A stretch of 64,000 nt of DNA from Linyphia triangularis (taxonomy: Eukaryota > Arthropoda > Arachnida > Araneae > Linyphiidae): the NCBI GenBank assembly GCA_963978545.1, contig OZ021721.1:35823348-35887347 (forward strand), in the 5' to 3' direction. The notes beneath the pieces are model-generated. The model made no database searches. It saw only the letters and a list, made by a program, of their open reading frames with translations, and was not told the origin of the DNA. Below, piece by piece: positions 12,293-22,329 of the stretch. The position numbers and the translations under genes are program-made. Numbering within the stretch: position 1 is the first letter of the stretch; the number at the start of each line of letters is the position of its first letter.

Positions 12293-14020
12293 TATGAAAT
12301 TGTAAAGAAACTATTCGTCAAAAATGGATGTCTTAGTCTTTAGATTTTGCTCGCTTTAGATGCTCGTTCCAGGGCCTATTCTAACGAGAAGTAGTGACCG
12401 ATTTGGACAGTCGTAAATTGTATTTGGGCAGTCGTAAATCAGAAATTGGGCAGTCGTAAAAAATAGAAAACAAGGAAATTAAAAATATTACTTTAATAAA
12501 GGAGTGCAATTATTAATCATCTATTTGAATTTGCTTATAATAAAATCTAAAATGATATTTTTATTTGTTTATACAGCCCTTCCTTCTTTAAAGTTTCGGC
12601 TTTACTAAATTTACCTTTGTACCAATTTTGAAACTTGACTTTTAGAGTGTCTTCTAGACGTTTTCTATTCAGCCATACCAAGACTGCATATCTTGCCTCC
12701 ATACAATGAGGTCTCATTGAAGATGAACTTGAAGTTACAAAATTCATTATTCAACTGTTTCATGTAAACATTCCCCCTTGATCATCCTCATTCAGGTCCT
12801 TCCAATCCTTATCTGCCAAGATAGCCATAAAAGTGAAAAGAAAGAAAAAAATGTGACTTGCATGTATGGAGAGAAGATTAGAAGGGAAAAAGAATGGCGG
12901 GTTGGAAGATGACCCCCGGAAATGTTACCCCCTTTTCTTCAGCTGGACATGGTTAATTGGTCTCTTTCCATAGTTTGCAAGGAAATAGACAATAATTTTT
13001 CAAAGATTGAGAGTTTTAGAAAAATTATTTTTCAAGTATGTAGCATTATCGAGATATATTCGTATTCCAAGAATCAACAGAAACAAATAAATAATGGGGT
13101 TGAAAAGCTTATGGGAATACTCATAAACCTCTCATTCTTTCGCCTCATTCAGCTGACTAGTTTTATGTCAAATATAGGTTGTTTTATGGGGGGGAGGTGC
13201 AGAAACTTTTCTTTTTTCTTACTTCAACATTGCTTGAAAAAGTGTTTATCACTTGTTTTTATATAAATTAATTCAATTATGTGTTTATTGTGAATTTTTG
13301 AAATTTGACGCAAATCTGAATTTCCATTGCGATTTTTTGTTTGATGAATTAGAGCTAAATCATTATTGTCAACTGTTAGTTAGTAAATTCTTCTAAACTA
13401 GTATATGCTAAATGTTATTGGTTTTTGTAGTTATATGTCATTTAATTTTCGTGCACTCAATAACTAAATATCTTTTGATTCCCAGTCGAAATGTATTTTC
13501 TTTGAAGAATGTTTGGAAACGTTATCGGAAACATTTTCTTCTATAATGTGTTTCAGTAATTTTGTAATTAGTAATTTTATTAATTTTTGATGTTCATATT
13601 TCTTACGAAAACTTACTATAAGTCCACCATTACTGGAATATATATTCTTTAAAAAACCCAAACCAAGTATTAGGATTCGTATTTCATTACAGGATGGAAC
13701 TTTTGTTACAGTGATTCAATATAATATTAATATTGTGTCAAAAAGTAATCAATTATCTTAGCTAAAAATATAAATTAACGTAAATTTGGTTGAATTTGTA
13801 AATTTGTCAAGTAAAAGTTTAATGAGCAAGGCAGATTTGTTCTTTTTTTGGATAAAAGATTTCTGGGAAATCATGCAATTTAATCCCCAAGTGAAACCAA
13901 AAAGAGCTATAAGCTTGCCAGTGTGAAACCCTGCAATGACGTCATGTGGTCTTAGCTATTTTACATTATATCTATGGAAGCTTGCCATCTTTAACCTGAA
14001 GAGTTATTATAGTATTGTGG
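12293..14020. other. Non-coding stretch with a short TGGGCAGTCGTAAA repeat
   Basis: Around 12396-12461 the phrase TTGG(A/G)CAGTCGTAAA occurs three times with irregular spacing of about 20-25 bases. The rest is AT-rich. The minus-strand frame at 12547-12747 (start MNFVTSSSSSMRPH) is basic but not recognisable; it could be a decayed retroelement piece. No gene is supported. Confidence 0.4.
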
Positions 14021-14479
14021 TGTCACCTTCAAATAACAGATAAAGCTTCTATGCAGATGAGTACTCTTTTGCATAGCAGCAAGATATCTGAAAGGAAAAC
14101 CAAAGGTCCCACGATCGAGGCCCGGTGACCGCTTTGATGACTTCGTACATCTGAATAACGCTGCCATCTATCGTCGCTTCTGAAAGGAGAAACTTCATCG
14201 CGGCAAGCGACCCAAACACGGGCTCTCGTAACATGCGAGCCCAACGCACGTGCCCTCACAACTTGCGAGCTCCACGATGCAACAAGCATCCCAAACCTCC
14301 AATTCCGATCAGACGCTAATCAGTACAACAGTATCACTCCTTCGTCTCTGGACGGAGGGTAAGTGGTGTCGCCTTCAAATAACAGATAAAGCTTCTATGC
14401 AGGGAAGTACTCTTTTGCATAGCAGCAAGATATCTGAAAGGAAAACCAAAAGTCCCACGATCGAGGACCGGTGACCGCA
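14021..14479 (+). repeat. 113-bp direct repeats bracketing a GC-richer spacer, LTR-like
   Basis: The segment beginning TGTC(A/G)CCTTCAAATAAC is present at about 14021-14134 and again at 14367-14479, with only a handful of differences. Both copies end in CGGTGACCGC. The 232 bases between are GC-richer. After the second copy comes AGCTGTCAGCTGTCAGTGG and AATAAATAAAAATAAATCC (14520-14540), which looks like a polyadenylation region of an LTR. I infer part of an LTR with an internal duplication, possibly the 5' LTR of the BEL element that follows, but its sequence does not match the proposed 3' LTR at 21611. Confidence 0.45.
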
Positions 14480-14657
14480 GAAAAGAGCATAGCCGCATTT
14501 GGTACAGCTGTCAGCTGTCAGTGGAATAAATAAAAATAAATCCGTTCTTCTGTCTACTGCGAATATTTTTTGTAAAGGATTGTTTTTTAAATCTCAAGCC
14601 AGCTAGAGCCCTTTTGGGTGTTGGGAGTATGTCGAATTTCATCACAATTGACGTTGT

Positions 14658-14750
14658 GGATTTATTAAAATTAAAAAGAAAGAAGATTTCGATTGCAGAG
14701 TCTGGTCTGGATTTATTAAAATTAAAAAGAAAGAAGATTTTGATTGCAGT
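14658..14750. repeat. 41-bp direct duplication, 52-bp period
   Basis: GGATTTATTAAAATTAAAAA followed by GAAAGAAGATTT(C/T)GATTGCAG occurs at 14658-14698 and 14710-14750 with one difference, separated by 11 bases. It looks like a local tandem duplication at the start of the BEL/Pao remnant. Confidence 0.7.
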
Positions 14751-14756
14751 GGCAAT

Positions 14757-15512
14757 GCCAAAATAAATGTGACTTCAAGAGTGTGTACAAGAATTTCTAA
14801 TGGAAATGACTTCGAGATGCCGTTAGAATTTTTATGTGTTCCTAAGATCTCAGATTCTTTACCAATTAATTTCGTTCAATTTCCTGTTGAGCATTATCCC
14901 AAAAATATTGATCTTGCAGATCCATCTTTTTATCAACTTAGCAAGATAAATGTTTTGATAGAAGCCACAGTATTTTACCAGCTTTTTAAATTTGGCCATG
15001 GTTGAAATTGTAAATTCATATTTAAAGTTTCAAAATTCTGTGTTTGGGTATATAGCGACAGATAGCATCTCAACTCCAGAATATATGGATACATAACAAA
15101 ATCATTGTGGTCTTATTTATGATTGTAGCGATATAGAAAATCAAATCAAATAATTTTGGCAGCTTGATTCTCTTAGAATAAAAGATTATCCAAGTTATAA
15201 GGATGCAGATCCATCCTTTCAAACATTCGAAAAGACTGTGCGTTACGATAACAAAGAGAGCCGTTACGTAGTAGAACTGTCATGGAAGAGAGATTGGGAA
15301 GACTTCAAAGATAATTATTCGATTGCAAGAAAGAGACTTAATTCACTCGTGCGAAGTTGTCAGAATGATCCTGATCTTCAATTGCAATATCGCGAGACCT
15401 TATGAGACTATGAGGATAAACAAATAGTTGAAAAAGTTCCTAGTCCTAAAAATTCCACGAACACACCAGTATATTATCTGCCACATCAACCTGTTATCAG
15501 AGAAAGTCTGCT
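14757..15512 (+). pseudogene. BEL/Pao pol, protease and RT N-terminal part
   Basis: The frame from about 14769 shows the Pao protease-region signature PKISDSLPINF and LADPSFYQLSKINVLI. After stops near 15002 and 15094 it continues with a conserved Pao linker: FWQLDSLRIKDYPS, RYVVELSW, then DNYSIARKRLNSLVR and YYLPHQPVIRES, which immediately precedes the RT in this family. In-frame stops (TGA at 15002 replacing an expected non-stop, TAA near 15094 and 15150, TGA near 15402) show it is dead. At 15513 the frame is cut by a DNA transposon and resumes at 19029, where T-T-K-M-R-I-V-F-D-A picks up exactly where the RT should start. Confidence 0.8.
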
Positions 15513-15970
15513 GGGTCATTCCATGTCAAATCAACACAAAAAAGTGACATTTTCAACCCGACCCCTTCAGAATTTAATAAAATTTTGCTCACTTGTTGGG
15601 TTTATAGAGAAAAGAAAAAATGGCCAATATTAGGTTTGAATATCGTTTGGTTTCCGAAATACGGAGCTTCAAAAATGGGCCAAAAGGTCAAAATTTCGCA
15701 ATTCTTGCTTTATGTATCTGGTTATAATTTTGTCCCTAATTATCATAAAACACTGATTTTGGTGTCAAAAAAAAAGATAAAGATTTTATCTTTCTAGTGA
15801 TGTATTATTTATGAATAATTTTTTAAATTTTCATTTTAAGGTCAAACGATTTGACTTTTGACCTTGAATATCCCAAAAAGGGTATTTTTATTTTTTTCAA
15901 AAAAATATATGTTATTCTTACATTAATTCTCTACACAAATACTTTAGTTTCATAATGGGACCGCAATGGG

Positions 15971-18067
15971 ATGCCAAAATTTAAATTCAAATGTAAACTC
16001 TTGTCCTTAATTTCACGCAATAATCGGCATCCTCAAAGTCCTTTTGAAATAGAAGCAGGTGTGTCAAACTTAAATCTTACTTTGGAAACTATTGGAGAAA
16101 CTCCAATAAAAAAGAAAAGGCTTTCCGAAACGAAGTTTTCAAAAATTATATTCAATAAAATAAGCACCGCTTTGAAAAACAAGGTAATGAAAATTGTGTA
16201 CAGTGACTCGTCTTCCAACTCGGCTGAATTGGATGTTATAAATCAATTGAAGGAAAAATTCCATAGCACCAAGGATAAAAGTTTACAAATACTAAGAGTT
16301 TTACCGAAGAACTGGTCAATCAAAAAAGTAGGAAAAGAATTTGGTTGGTTGGTTGTTTTCAGATTATCTGGCACCGTCCGCAACACGAGGGCTATAATGC
16401 GCCGAAACATTCGTCATTAGACAGGCCAACATACATTTACAAACACCCATGCCAAACACGGGACTCGAACCCGCAACCTCGCGGTCTAGAAGCTAGCACG
16501 CTAACCACTATACCATTTGGTCGGCGAAAAAGAATTTGGATCATCCAACTACTTGGTAAGAAAAGCAAAACTACTTGTTAAAGAAAAAAGTTTTTTTGCA
16601 TCCCCTAATCTCAGACCAGGGAAGACGTTACGTCCTGAAACAGCAAAATGTATAAAATCCTTTTATAATAGTGATCATACAAGTAGGATTATGCCAGGTA
16701 AAAAAGACTTCGTATCAATGAAAATAGATGGGATAAGGAAACATGTACAGAAAAGGCTGGTGTTGTGTAATCTCAAAGAAGCGTTTAAACAGTTCAAGGA
16801 TGAGTTTCCACATTATAAAATTGGATTTTCTAAATTTGCTGAGATGCGACCAAAAAACTGTGTTTTGGCTGGAGCAAGCCTAACACATACCGTCAGTGTT
16901 TGTCATATCCATGAAAATGTGAAACTAATGCTAATCGGATCTCATTTGAAGGAATTAAGTAAAGAAATTGAAACTCCATTAGATTCCTATAAAACCTGTA
17001 CATCAAAAATTGTTTGTAATCCTCCCCAAACAATATGTTACTTGGGAGAGTGCAGCAATTCTCCAAAGTTCGAAGAATATAGGAGGTGCATTGAAGACTT
17101 TTTTGATGAAAATGGAATTACAAGAATTACGTACGAGCAGTGGATTAATGTTGACAGATCTACCCTTGAAACTTTGTCGAGCCCTTGTGATGACTTTATT
17201 GATTCGTTTCTGGATAAACTTACCAAACTTATACGGCATTCATTCATTGCTAAGGAACAATCGTCTTTTTTTAGTGCTTGTAAACAAAATCTGAAATCAG
17301 GTGAATATGTAGTTGTCTGTGATTTTTCTGAAAATTACTCCTTTATTCTTCAAGATGCAATTCAAGGATTCCATTAGAATAATTCGCAAGCGACTATACA
17401 TCCATTTCTGGTTTATTATAAAAGAGACACTGACCAAGTCGTAGACAACTTTAATTTCGTAGTAGTTTCTGACTGCCTCCACCATGACGCAACTGCAGTT
17501 CAGTTATTCCAAAGATATTTGATCGAATTCATCGGAAAAAATTCAATGTAAAACCTAACAATCTTTTGTACTTTTCTGATGATGCAGCTTCTCACTACAA
17601 AAATCGAAATTTTCTTATAAAACTGTGTTTCTATAAAAAAGATTTTGGAATTCAAGCAGAATGGAATTTTTTTGCCACTGCCCATGGTAAAGGAGTTTCA
17701 GATGGCATTGGAGGTACCATAAAAAGGCTAGCCACTCGTGCCAGTTTGCAGCGCCCATATAAAGATCAGATAATGACTTCTCGACAGTTATTTGAATGGG
17801 CAAATGCCGATATTGAAGGAATGCAGTTTGCATAAGTAACTTCCTTACAGTATGAAAAAGAAAAAAATCTTCCTTCAGAAACGATTCTTAACCGCCCGAA
17901 CTATTCCAGGTACTCAAAAATTTCATGCATTCAGACCCATTTCTATCAACCAAATTCTGTGCAAAATGTATTCTAATTCCATGGTCGAAAAAAAAGTCAA
18001 ACAAAAAAGAAATTATAAAATCAAAAGTTACATATGCAATGAATCAAGTGAAAAAGAGTCACAATAA
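15971..18067 (+). pseudogene. DDE-like transposase of the long-TIR transposon, broken
   Basis: Coding begins near 15971, just where the left inverted repeat ends, with a basic region containing PIKKKRLSETKF. It is cut at 16345 by a SINE and resumes at 16540; KEFG flanks both sides as the duplicated target. The long open part (16540-17374) has a basic, Cys/His-containing region (for example CHIHENVK), then a likely catalytic segment VVCDFSENYSFILQDAIQGFH. A TAG at 17375 stops it, replacing an expected Trp. It continues with FVVVSDCLHHDATAV, then shifts frame in an A run near 17540, giving YFSDDAASHYKN and EWNFFATAHGKGVSDGIGGTIKR. A further shift leads to FLTARTIPGTQKFHAF (about 17882). Three acidic motifs (DFSENYS, SDCLHHD, YFSDDAASHYKN) suggest a DDE fold. 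I know related uncharacterised arthropod proteins by these motifs but no firm family name. Confidence 0.7.
16345..16526 (-). mobile_element. tRNA-derived SINE, family 1, inserted in the transposase gene
   Basis: On the minus strand it starts CGCCGACCAAATGGTATAG. It contains an A box (ATAGTGGTTAGCG) and B box (GGTTCGAGTCC in sibling copies; here GGGTTCGAGTCCCG), then a conserved 3' body with GGCGCATTATAGCCCTCGTG and CCAGATAATCTGAAAACAACC, ending in CAAC/CCAA repeats. The target duplication AAAAGAATTTGG is perfect at 16333-16344 and 16528-16539. It falls inside a Lys-Glu-Phe-Gly codon stretch and splits the transposase reading frame. Confidence 0.9.
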
Positions 18068-19028
18068 TTAATAGAAGTTACATATGTAAGGAAGTTACTT
18101 ATGCATCTGATAAATTAGTTTCAACAATAGTTTAAAGATAATGTATCAATAGAAAAATTGTAAGTATTTCTGTTTTCTAATTTCGAAATAGGATTTTTTC
18201 CAAATATATTGTATGAACAAATGTTTCTGATTGCATGCAACATTCCTTTTAAATAATTATCTCAAAAGCTCATTATTACCAATTACCTATGTCATGTTTT
18301 TTAATTTTCAACAAACGATGTTTGCATACTTAATGAAATGCTGAAAAATGCAATTTTTTCAATGTATAAGTAAACAATTAGTTTTTGATCTAAAAGTTAA
18401 AAAGTTATAACAAATCAAAGATAAATAATTATAATTTTTAGCTAATAATTAAGGCTAAAGTTTTATTTGCATTACATGTATATAAAGAGATTTTAAAAGG
18501 AAAAGCTATTTACATATAAACAATTTTTGTAGGATAAAAGAGGGACTACAGTTACGATTGAAATTTATAACTTGGCATCCCATTGTGGTCCCAAAATGAG
18601 ACTAATATATTTGTGTAGAGAATTAATGTAAGAATAATATATATATTTTTTGAAAAAAATAAAAATACCCTTTTTTTAAGATATTCAAGGCCAAAGGTCA
18701 AATTGTGTGACCTTAAAATGAAAATTTTAAAAAATGCACGTAAATAATACATTATTAAAAAGATCAAATCTTTTTCTTTCTTTTGACACCAAAATCAATA
18801 TTTTATGATAATTAGGGAAAAAATTATACTCAAATATGTAAAGCAAGAAATACGAAATTTTGCACTTTTGGTCCCTTTTTGAAACTCTATATTTTGGAAA
18901 CCAAACTTGATTCAAACCTAATATTTAGCATTTTTTCTTTTCTTTATGAATCTAATAAGTGAACCAAATTTTATGAAATTCTAAAGGGGTCGGGTTGGGA
19001 GCCGTTTTGATTTGACATGGAATGACCC

Positions 19029-20313
19029 GACTACGAAAATGAGAATAGTATTCGACGCAAATTCAAGTAGCAATTTTCAAGAGTTAAGTTTGAGCGGTTG
19101 TCTTTGGCCAGGACCCAACTTGAATTCCGATATGTTTGAGATACTTGTAAACTTCAGACTTAACAAAACAGCTCTCATATCCGACATAGAGAAAGCCTTC
19201 CTAGAAATTTCATTAGCTGAAAAGGATGAGATGGTGTGTGTTTCCTGTGGGCAGAGAATAACAGTGTTCAAGCTTGTAGATACAATCGTGTGCTCTTCGG
19301 GGTGACGTCCAGTCCATTCCTTCTCTCTGCAACCATAAAAACTCACCTGAAGGGATTCCATGATGAATACCCAACTACAGTGTATCATCTAGACAGATTC
19401 ATGTATGTTGATGACTTCATATCTGGTGCTGATAATTTTCAAGATGCATTAGAAATCTCCAAGCAAAGTTGTACCCATCATGAGCCAAGCTAGCATGAAA
19501 CTTAAAAAAATGGATAACAAATTATCCTACCTTGCTGCAGCTGTGGGAAAGTCAAGACTTGGAAATTCAAACGCCAATTCATTCAACTAAGGTTTTAGAA
19601 TGTCTTGGAATACCGTAGAAGATCACTTTGTTATGGAAATGCAGAGCCTGGTGAACAGTCTATCAAAGAATGAGAACAATAAACACTTCCTGTTGAGTAC
19701 AATGGGAAATATATTTGATTCCCTAGGAATGCTGACTCCCTTCTCCATTCGAGTGAAAGGCATTCTTCAAAATTTGTGGCTGGAGAAAAAATCTTGGGAT
19801 GAAGAATTGCCTTCAGACATTCAAAGAGCGTGGTTACAGTGGTGTTCCAAGGCTCTGCGTCATTCCTAACCTCATATTCCAGGAAATGTGCTGAATTCAT
19901 CAGAATATTTCTAGGAATTACCCTATGTCATAGAACTTTACTGTTTTTGTGACTCCAGCCAAAAAGCTTACGGTGCTGCTATATACGTGAGAGTTGTGAA
20001 AGACAATATTGAGGTGAACCTCTTAGTCTCAAAGAGCCTAGTCACACCTCTAAAGAAAATCACTTTGCCGAGACTGGAGTTGCTTGGTGCCTTGCTTGCT
20101 TCCCGACTAGCCAACAAAGTCACACCAATAGTAGACCGTAAAAACCCCTCAACAGTGTTATTTTGGACAGACTCCAAGATCACATTGCATTGGATTAAGG
20201 GTTCAAGTAAGAGATGGATGTCCTTCATTGCTCATTGTCCTGGGAAACAGAACCCTGCCGACCTTTTAGGCAGAGGAGTTGGTATCGACATTTTATTAGA
20301 CAGTGAACTGTAG
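19029..20313 (+). pseudogene. BEL/Pao pol, reverse transcriptase and RNase H
   Basis: This is the continuation of the split BEL/Pao gene. The RT starts with TKMRIVFDANSSS and LWPGPNLNSDMFEILVNFR, then LISDIEKAFLEI (first catalytic Asp). After a frameshift near 19290 it has RVLFGVTSSPFLLSA and the active-site box YVDDFISGAD (about 19400-19430). Another shift follows near 19490-19600. MGNIFDSLGMLTPFSIRVKGILQNLW is the Pao connection region. RNase H-like motifs follow: CDSSQKAYGAAIYV, LPRLELLGALLASRLA, FWTDSKITLHWI and CPGKQNPADLLGRG. Stops near 19492 and 19867 plus the shifts make it non-functional. Confidence 0.85.
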
Positions 20314-20579
20314 TTTGGTGGCAGGGATCTCTATTTTTCAGAGATGACATTCAAACTGTCAGTGATGAATCTTCAATTTCATTTGATGATATCTCTAACA
20401 AGCTAAAGAACACTAATGATTGCCAGAAGGACTAATTTCCAATTACTCTTACTGCATTTAATCAAAATTCTATAATAGATGATATCCTTACCTTTAGTAA
20501 TAGTTATTTAACTATAATTCATGTTAAGTGCTATGTATTTAGGTTCTTCCATAATGTTAAAAACAACGAAATACTCGCA

Positions 20580-21480
20580 GGTCACCTCACATTCCAGGAA
20601 TTGAGAAAAGCTGAAATATTTTTAATTCATTCAGTTCAACAAGGTGAATTTGAGGATGAAATAAAACATCTACGAAGAGGTGACCCCGTACCCAACAGTA
20701 GCAGGTTAAAATTTTTAAATTATTTTGTTGATGAAAATGATATCTTGAGTGTTGGTGGTAGGTTAACTAATTCTGACCTGAGTGCATTTGAAAAGCACCC
20801 AACGGTCTTACCAGATAAACATCCTCTGACCCATATTATTGTAAGGTATTAACATTTAAAATATTTACATGTAGCAGCTCAAACATTGTTATATCATATT
20901 AGACGAAAATTTTGGATCTTAAATGGTAGAAATGTACGTCGTAAAATTGTACATAAATGTATCACTTGTTTTAAAAACAAACCAGTTTTACAAACTCAAA
21001 TCATGGGTGATTTGCAAAGTGAAAGAGTAACCCACTCTTTCCCTTTTCTAATGTTGGTATAGACTTTTGTGGTCATTTTTATATTAAATTTAAAAATCAG
21101 AGAAATGGAATATTAAAGAAAGTGTATGTATGTGTATTTGCATGTTTGTGCACTAAAGCTATGTATTTGGATTTTATAACAGACCTTTCTTCAGATGATT
21201 TTATTGCTTGTTTAAAACGCTTTTTCAGTCGTAGGGGTAAAAGTTCAACGATATTTATTGACAATAGTAAAAACTTTGTAGGTACAAGTGCTGAACTTAA
21301 AAAATTGTATTAATTTAGGATGAGAGTAGGCCTAATACTAAATGGTTAACAGATAGAATTTCAGAAATAATTCCAGAAAAAGATGGAAAAGTTAGAGTTG
21401 TAAACATAATGTTACCTACTAGTAATTTGATAATGAGTAATGCGAGAGATATTTGTGTTTTACCTGCAAATTATCAGTAG
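20580..21480 (+). pseudogene. BEL/Pao integrase with internal deletion
   Basis: The N-terminal part (20600-20850) contains SVGGRLTNSDL and HPLTHIIVRY, the usual lead-in to the integrase zinc-binding domain. That domain follows at 20870-20990, with CITCFKNKP as the Cys pair. The core shows GIDFCG (first Asp; preserved though out of frame) and TIFIDNSKNFVGTSAELKKL (second Asp). The sequence then jumps at about 21313 to the C-terminal tail, KWLTDRISEIIPEKDGKVRVVNI, ending with DICVLPANYQ at 21479. The segment that should hold the catalytic Glu is deleted, so integration activity is lost besides the stops and shifts. Confidence 0.75.
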
Positions 21481-21598
21481 TTTTCTATTATATCATTTGA
21501 ATAATTGCAATATATGTGTTTTATTCTTGTAGTAATAATTTTCATAGTATATCTAAATGTATATCAGTAATCATTCTGTTGAAACCCTTAAGGTTTCA

Positions 21599-21720
21599 AG
21601 GTGGGGAGTATGTAGAGGAGCTTACCGCTAGGTGGCGCTCCGCTTCCTCTGATGTGTAATTGTATTTTTCTACTCACTTCGAAATTGGGAGCGCAAAAGC
21701 GCGCAATAAAAAATCTTCTA
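21599..21720 (+). repeat. Polypurine tract and start of BEL/Pao 3' LTR
   Basis: After the pol stop at about 21480 comes AAGGTGGGGAGTA, a purine-rich tract, followed at about 21611 by TGTAGAGGAGCTTACC. A GC-rich, CGCT-containing stretch and an AATAAA at about 21704 follow, the layout of an LTR with its polyadenylation signal. The right end is not defined because no matching 5' LTR was found. Confidence 0.5.
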
Positions 21721-22132
21721 TGACTGAAAATGGTCTTGAAACAAGTATATCTCAAATGCATACATTGTGTTTGCCATCCATCTAGAATGTCTTACAGCAC
21801 CAAGTATATGAAACAATATTCCATTCTTTTGAATACCTCCGAGAATGATCATCGTTAAGTACAATTCTCGTTAATCATCTCACTGTTTCTGAGTAATAAG
21901 GAGATGCTCGACAAATCCAAGAATGGTAAAGCGGACATCATCAGATACTTCACTGCTATCAGTTATATGCAAACATTCTTGTCGAGTTTTGTCCAGGTCT
22001 CTCTAAATCTCATGAAAAGTGCCTAGTTAAAATAATCACTTTTTCATACAACTTTGCCACCAACTAATATTATATGAAACAAAAATAATTTAACTACTAG
22101 ACTTATAATTTTGAAATTCTGATCTCTTTAAG

Positions 22133-22313
22133 TTTGGTTGTTATCAGATTATCTGGCACCGTCAGCAACCCGAGGGCTATAATGCGCCGAAACATTCGTC
22201 ATTTGACAAGCCAACATACATTTACAAACACCCATGCCTTACTCGGGACAAGAACCCGCAACCTCGTTGCCTAGAAGCTAGTATGCTAACTACTATACCG
22301 TTCGGTCGGCCTA
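22133..22313 (-). mobile_element. tRNA-derived SINE, family 1, diverged copy
   Basis: Minus-strand copy with the same layout as that at 16345-16526. The head GGCCGACCGAACGGTATAGT has a B box with one substitution (TTCTTGTCCCG instead of TTCGAGTCCCG), followed by the conserved body with GGCGCATTATAGCCCTCGGG. Short duplications ATCTCTTTA(A)G at 22122-22132 and 22314-22323 flank it. Confidence 0.85.
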
Positions 22314-22329
22314 ATCTCTTTAGGAGTAG

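Larger units (their letters stand above)
15513..19028 (+). mobile_element. DDE-type DNA transposon with about 460-bp terminal inverted repeats
   Basis: The ends are inverted copies beginning GGGTCATTCCATGTCAAATC (left, 15513) and the same 20 bases reversed at 19009-19028. The similarity runs inward to ATGCCAA at about 15977 and 18572. The element interrupts a BEL/Pao reading frame, so both borders are fixed to within a few bases by the protein as well as by the repeats. It encodes a broken DDE-like transposase on the + strand. A clear target duplication is not visible: the left border reads AGTCTGCT before GGGTC and the right GACTACG after it. I do not assign a superfamily with confidence; a Sola-type or unnamed group is possible. 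Confidence 0.85.

Noticed and set aside
17003..17247. Minus-strand frames within the DDE transposase
   Set aside because: Shadows of the long + strand frame, which has recognisable motifs.
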